A stretch of 18,548 nt of DNA from Galactobacter sp. (GTDB lineage: Bacteria; Actinomycetota; Actinomycetes; Actinomycetales; Micrococcaceae), in the NCBI RefSeq assembly GCF_022712295.1, contig NZ_JALAGT010000157.1:1-18548 (forward strand), read 5' to 3'. Below the pieces are notes generated by a model. It made no database searches. It was not told the origin of the DNA and saw only the letters and a program-made list of their open reading frames with translations. How positions within the stretch are numbered: the stretch's first letter is position 1; every line of letters starts with the position of its first letter. The translations under genes were made by a program, and so were the position numbers. Shown one piece after another: positions 16,235 to 18,548 of this stretch.

Positions 16235-18471
16235 TGGAAGCGAATCGGGGGATCCGCTCAGGGGGCAACACCACCTCAGGGGACCAGAAGACCAATACCG
16301 GGCACCACACCGCCCATCAGCAGGCAACGTCCACAGCGAATGGGTCACCTGCCAAGGCCGTCGCGACCGCGCCGCCATCCGCTTCCCCGACGTCTCAGAT
16401 GGTGCGGCCGCCCGCAGCGCTGGCGGAACTGAAGGGCCACATCGCCTTGCTGGACGGAGACGTTTTCACCGATTGGTCTCTGGGCGATGCGCTGGCCGGC
16501 CTGGAGACCTTGGAAACCATCAAGCGCATGATCGAAGCCAGGCAGGCACTGATCACCACCCACATCGTCCAGATCCGGTGCCAGGCCGCGGAGAAAGCAG
16601 AACGTTCCACCCGCAATATCCCCGCAGAGGTCGGCAAGGATCTCGGATTGGTGCGCAAACTCAACGGCTCCCGTGCACGGCAAGTCGTAGACCTGGCCTG
16701 TGAGTGCCCGGACCAGGCGCCACTGACATTCGCGTTGTGGTTGGACGGGAAGGTTTCCGAGGACCAAGCCCTCACCCTCTTCAAACACACCTCGTTACTG
16801 ACTCCTGCCGGCCGTTTCGAAGCCGACGACAACCTGGCAGAGGATCTCCCCAACCTGGGGATACGGGAACTGCGCAAGCGACTCGATGACGTGGTCACCC
16901 AGCTGGAACCTGAATTGGTGGCGGAACGGCGTCGGAAGGCTGCCGCGAACAGGCGTGCGGGTTTCACGTACCGGCCGGACGGGATGATGAACCTCAACGC
17001 CCTCCTGCCCGGCGTCGCCGGGCAGGCCATGGAAACCATCCTCTCCACCTACGCCCGCTCCAAGCGACACCGGTCGGATGAACACGAGGGGGACGAACGC
17101 ACGCAAGACCAGCTCAAGGCCGACCTACTTACCGCCCTCGTCATCGGCTGGGCCAAAGCCACCAAAGGCGTCCCCGACGAGTTCTTGAGGGCTCACCACA
17201 TCGGCTGCGGCGGTGAACCCGGCCAACCCTGCACCCAAGCCCAAGCCCAAGCCCACAGTGACTCGGGCAAGGGGAAAGCCCCAAGCGATGGGCACGCAGA
17301 CGGTGACTGTCCGCTTCACCACCGCAAACCAGCAGGTCACCAAACTGAACCCGAAGAGGCCGCCGCCAAGAGCGGGAACAACAGTGGAGGAGAAAGCGCG
17401 ACCTGCCAGTGCGGTGCCGCCCTGGACGACCCGGGAGAACTCTGCACCCCGACCACCGGTTTCACCGACGTGGAAACCGTCGGGGGCCTCTTCAGCCACC
17501 TCGTCCCCACCGACGACGGCATGCCGGCCACGCACGGTAGGCCAGCTGCCGAGACCGGCGACCACGGCGCCGCCACCGAGCATGGGATACCGGCGGGGAT
17601 GGAGTTTGACTCCACTCTCGGGCTGCTACTCCCGGCCGGGGTGGGGGTCCACGTGAACCTCGTGATGACCGACCTGTCGGCGTTCGGGATTACGGACCAA
17701 CCGGCGCAGATCTTCGGGCTGGGCCCCTACCCGGCCGAGATGGCGAGGGAAGTGATCCACACCGCCCATACCCGCCACTCCGCGACGTTGCGGCGGTTGT
17801 ACACCGATCCAGCTTCGGGGGCGTTGATGCGAATGGAATCCACCGCCCGCACCTTCCCCGACGGATTAGGCAAGATGATCGCCCTCCGCGACGGGCACTG
17901 CCGCTTCCCGTTCTGCGACGCACCCATCAGACACCTGGACCACATCCAACCCCACGCAGAAGGCGGACCCACCAGCTATTCCAACGGCCAAGGACTCTGC
18001 GCCCGCCACAACCTCCTCAAAGAGGGCAACCATGCCAGCACTCATCCCGAACCCAGCACGCCGGGCGACATCAGACTTTATGGGCAGGACAGCAGCGCGG
18101 TTGCCGGCCGGGACATCGGTTGTGGCGGAGGTGTCAGCGATGTCGAAATCGGCGCACAAGCCGCGCGAGACGCTGATGCCGGCAGCCCCAGTGGTCAACG
18201 CTACGGCGAGATTCTGGGCGGCGGCGCCGTCATCACCGTCCTCTCGACCGGCATGAAATTCACCTCACCAACCCGCGCCTTCCCATCGGAATCTCCCATG
18301 AGCGTGGCCGAGGATCACTACTGGCGCGGCTACCGCGAAGGCCGAGGAGACCAACGCCAACAACTTGTCGACCGCGAACACGACCTCCAACGCCAAGAAG
18401 ACGTCATCTTCGCCGCAGAAGACCACCTCAAGCGGATCGCCGACGTACTCCTCGACAACGGCGCCGCTTAG
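16234..18471 (+). CDS. DUF222 / HNH-endonuclease-domain protein (13E12 repeat type)
   Basis: This is a 745-aa protein. An N-terminal low-complexity leader (1-55) precedes the helical DUF222 domain (about 58-330, with FTDWSLGDALAGLETLETIKRMIEARQALI). A long Gly/Asp/His-rich linker follows (about 325-455), then the rest of DUF222 (about 460-545) and a C-terminal HNH domain (about 550-605). In the HNH domain, C556/C561 and C589/H592 look like structural zinc ligands. The catalytic core is D569-H570 (HLDHI) with N584 and H592. A charged helical tail, about residues 688-745, ends the protein. Such proteins are present in many copies in actinobacterial genomes and their function is unresolved; a nuclease activity is inferred from the HNH residues only. 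The C-terminal part after the HNH appears to carry an extra variable insert (about 610-670) before the usual end segment. Confidence 0.87.
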   Translation: MEANRGIRSGGNTTSGDQKTNTGHHTAHQQATSTANGSPAKAVATAPPSASPTSQMVRPPAALAELKGHIALLDGDVFTDWSLGDALAGLETLETIKRMIEARQALITTHIVQIRCQAAEKAERSTRNIPAEVGKDLGLVRKLNGSRARQVVDLACECPDQAPLTFALWLDGKVSEDQALTLFKHTSLLTPAGRFEADDNLAEDLPNLGIRELRKRLDDVVTQLEPELVAERRRKAAANRRAGFTYRPDGMMNLNALLPGVAGQAMETILSTYARSKRHRSDEHEGDERTQDQLKADLLTALVIGWAKATKGVPDEFLRAHHIGCGGEPGQPCTQAQAQAHSDSGKGKAPSDGHADGDCPLHHRKPAGHQTEPEEAAAKSGNNSGGESATCQCGAALDDPGELCTPTTGFTDVETVGGLFSHLVPTDDGMPATHGRPAAETGDHGAATEHGIPAGMEFDSTLGLLLPAGVGVHVNLVMTDLSAFGITDQPAQIFGLGPYPAEMAREVIHTAHTRHSATLRRLYTDPASGALMRMESTARTFPDGLGKMIALRDGHCRFPFCDAPIRHLDHIQPHAEGGPTSYSNGQGLCARHNLLKEGNHASTHPEPSTPGDIRLYGQDSSAVAGRDIGCGGGVSDVEIGAQAARDADAGSPSGQRYGEILGGGAVITVLSTGMKFTSPTRAFPSESPMSVAEDHYWRGYREGRGDQRQQLVDREHDLQRQEDVIFAAEDHLKRIADVLLDNGAA
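17235..17252 (+). repeat. In-frame hexanucleotide repeat (CCAAGC)x3 in the DUF222 linker
   Basis: Three exact CCAAGC copies encode an Ala-Gln alternation (TQAQAQAH) in the variable linker of the DUF222/HNH protein. Because the unit is six bases, copy-number change would keep the reading frame. Confidence 0.9.
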
Positions 18472-18548
18472 ACCGGTAAGGCCGCCGCCTGAGTGTCGAA
18501 GCCAGTCGCTGCCGAGCGGGACACGTTGGCGACCTGACAGAGTGACGA
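18472..18548. other. Window end, no feature seen
   Basis: The last 77 bases after the DUF222 stop show no ribosome site, start codon context, hairpin with T-run or repeat that I can support. Confidence 0.5.

Overview
The window is high-GC DNA with typical actinobacterial gene style: GTG starts, several apparently leaderless genes, and a DUF222/13E12-type HNH gene. The closest protein resemblances I recall are from Brevibacterium and Arthrobacter, because the ring-cleavage dioxygenase is of the homoprotocatechuate 2,3-dioxygenase/MndD type. A member of the Micrococcales, probably Micrococcaceae-like, is the best inference. No rRNA, tRNA, CRISPR array or intact insertion sequence is visible.

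Layout. (1) 84-3609: an aromatic-acid catabolic block with a GntR/FCD regulator, 5-carboxymethyl-2-hydroxymuconate semialdehyde dehydrogenase (hpaE) and 3,4-dihydroxyphenylacetate 2,3-dioxygenase (hpaD). It is closed by a strong intrinsic terminator. The two enzymes perform consecutive steps of homoprotocatechuate meta-cleavage; the rest of the pathway is not in the window. (2) 3640-5629: a second GntR/FCD regulator translationally coupled to a CynX/NimT-type MFS transporter. (3) 5698-7063: three small conserved-looking proteins of unknown function, one on + and two membrane proteins on -. (4) 7132-11438: a TetR regulator, a 972-aa YhgE/Pip-type membrane protein with a long LxxG-repeat ectodomain and acidic tail, and a short F420/NADP oxidoreductase-like Rossmann protein, tightly spaced as one operon. 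(5) 11461-12341: a small accessory patch with a 13-bp inverted repeat, the C-terminal remnant of a GNAT acetyltransferase, and a two-gene minus-strand operon of unrecognised proteins. (6) 12425-15699: an HrpB-type DEVH helicase on - and, divergently, a DUF1697 protein on +. (7) 15700-18471: a 534-bp stretch without a convincing gene (hexanucleotide repeat, AT-rich nested inverted repeats), then a 745-aa DUF222/HNH-endonuclease-domain protein with an unusually long linker.

A recurring theme is regulation. All three transcription-factor genes start 7-8 nt downstream of a TANNNT -10 hexamer with no Shine-Dalgarno, and in each a perfect inverted repeat overlaps that -10. This suggests leaderless, autorepressed regulator genes. 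Two other genes (15139 and 16234) also look leaderless, whereas genes inside operons carry ordinary Shine-Dalgarno sequences. I saw no clearly novel multi-gene system. The least explained pieces are the minus-strand pair at 11737-12341, the structured AT-rich segment at 16090-16197 and the elaborated DUF222 linker.
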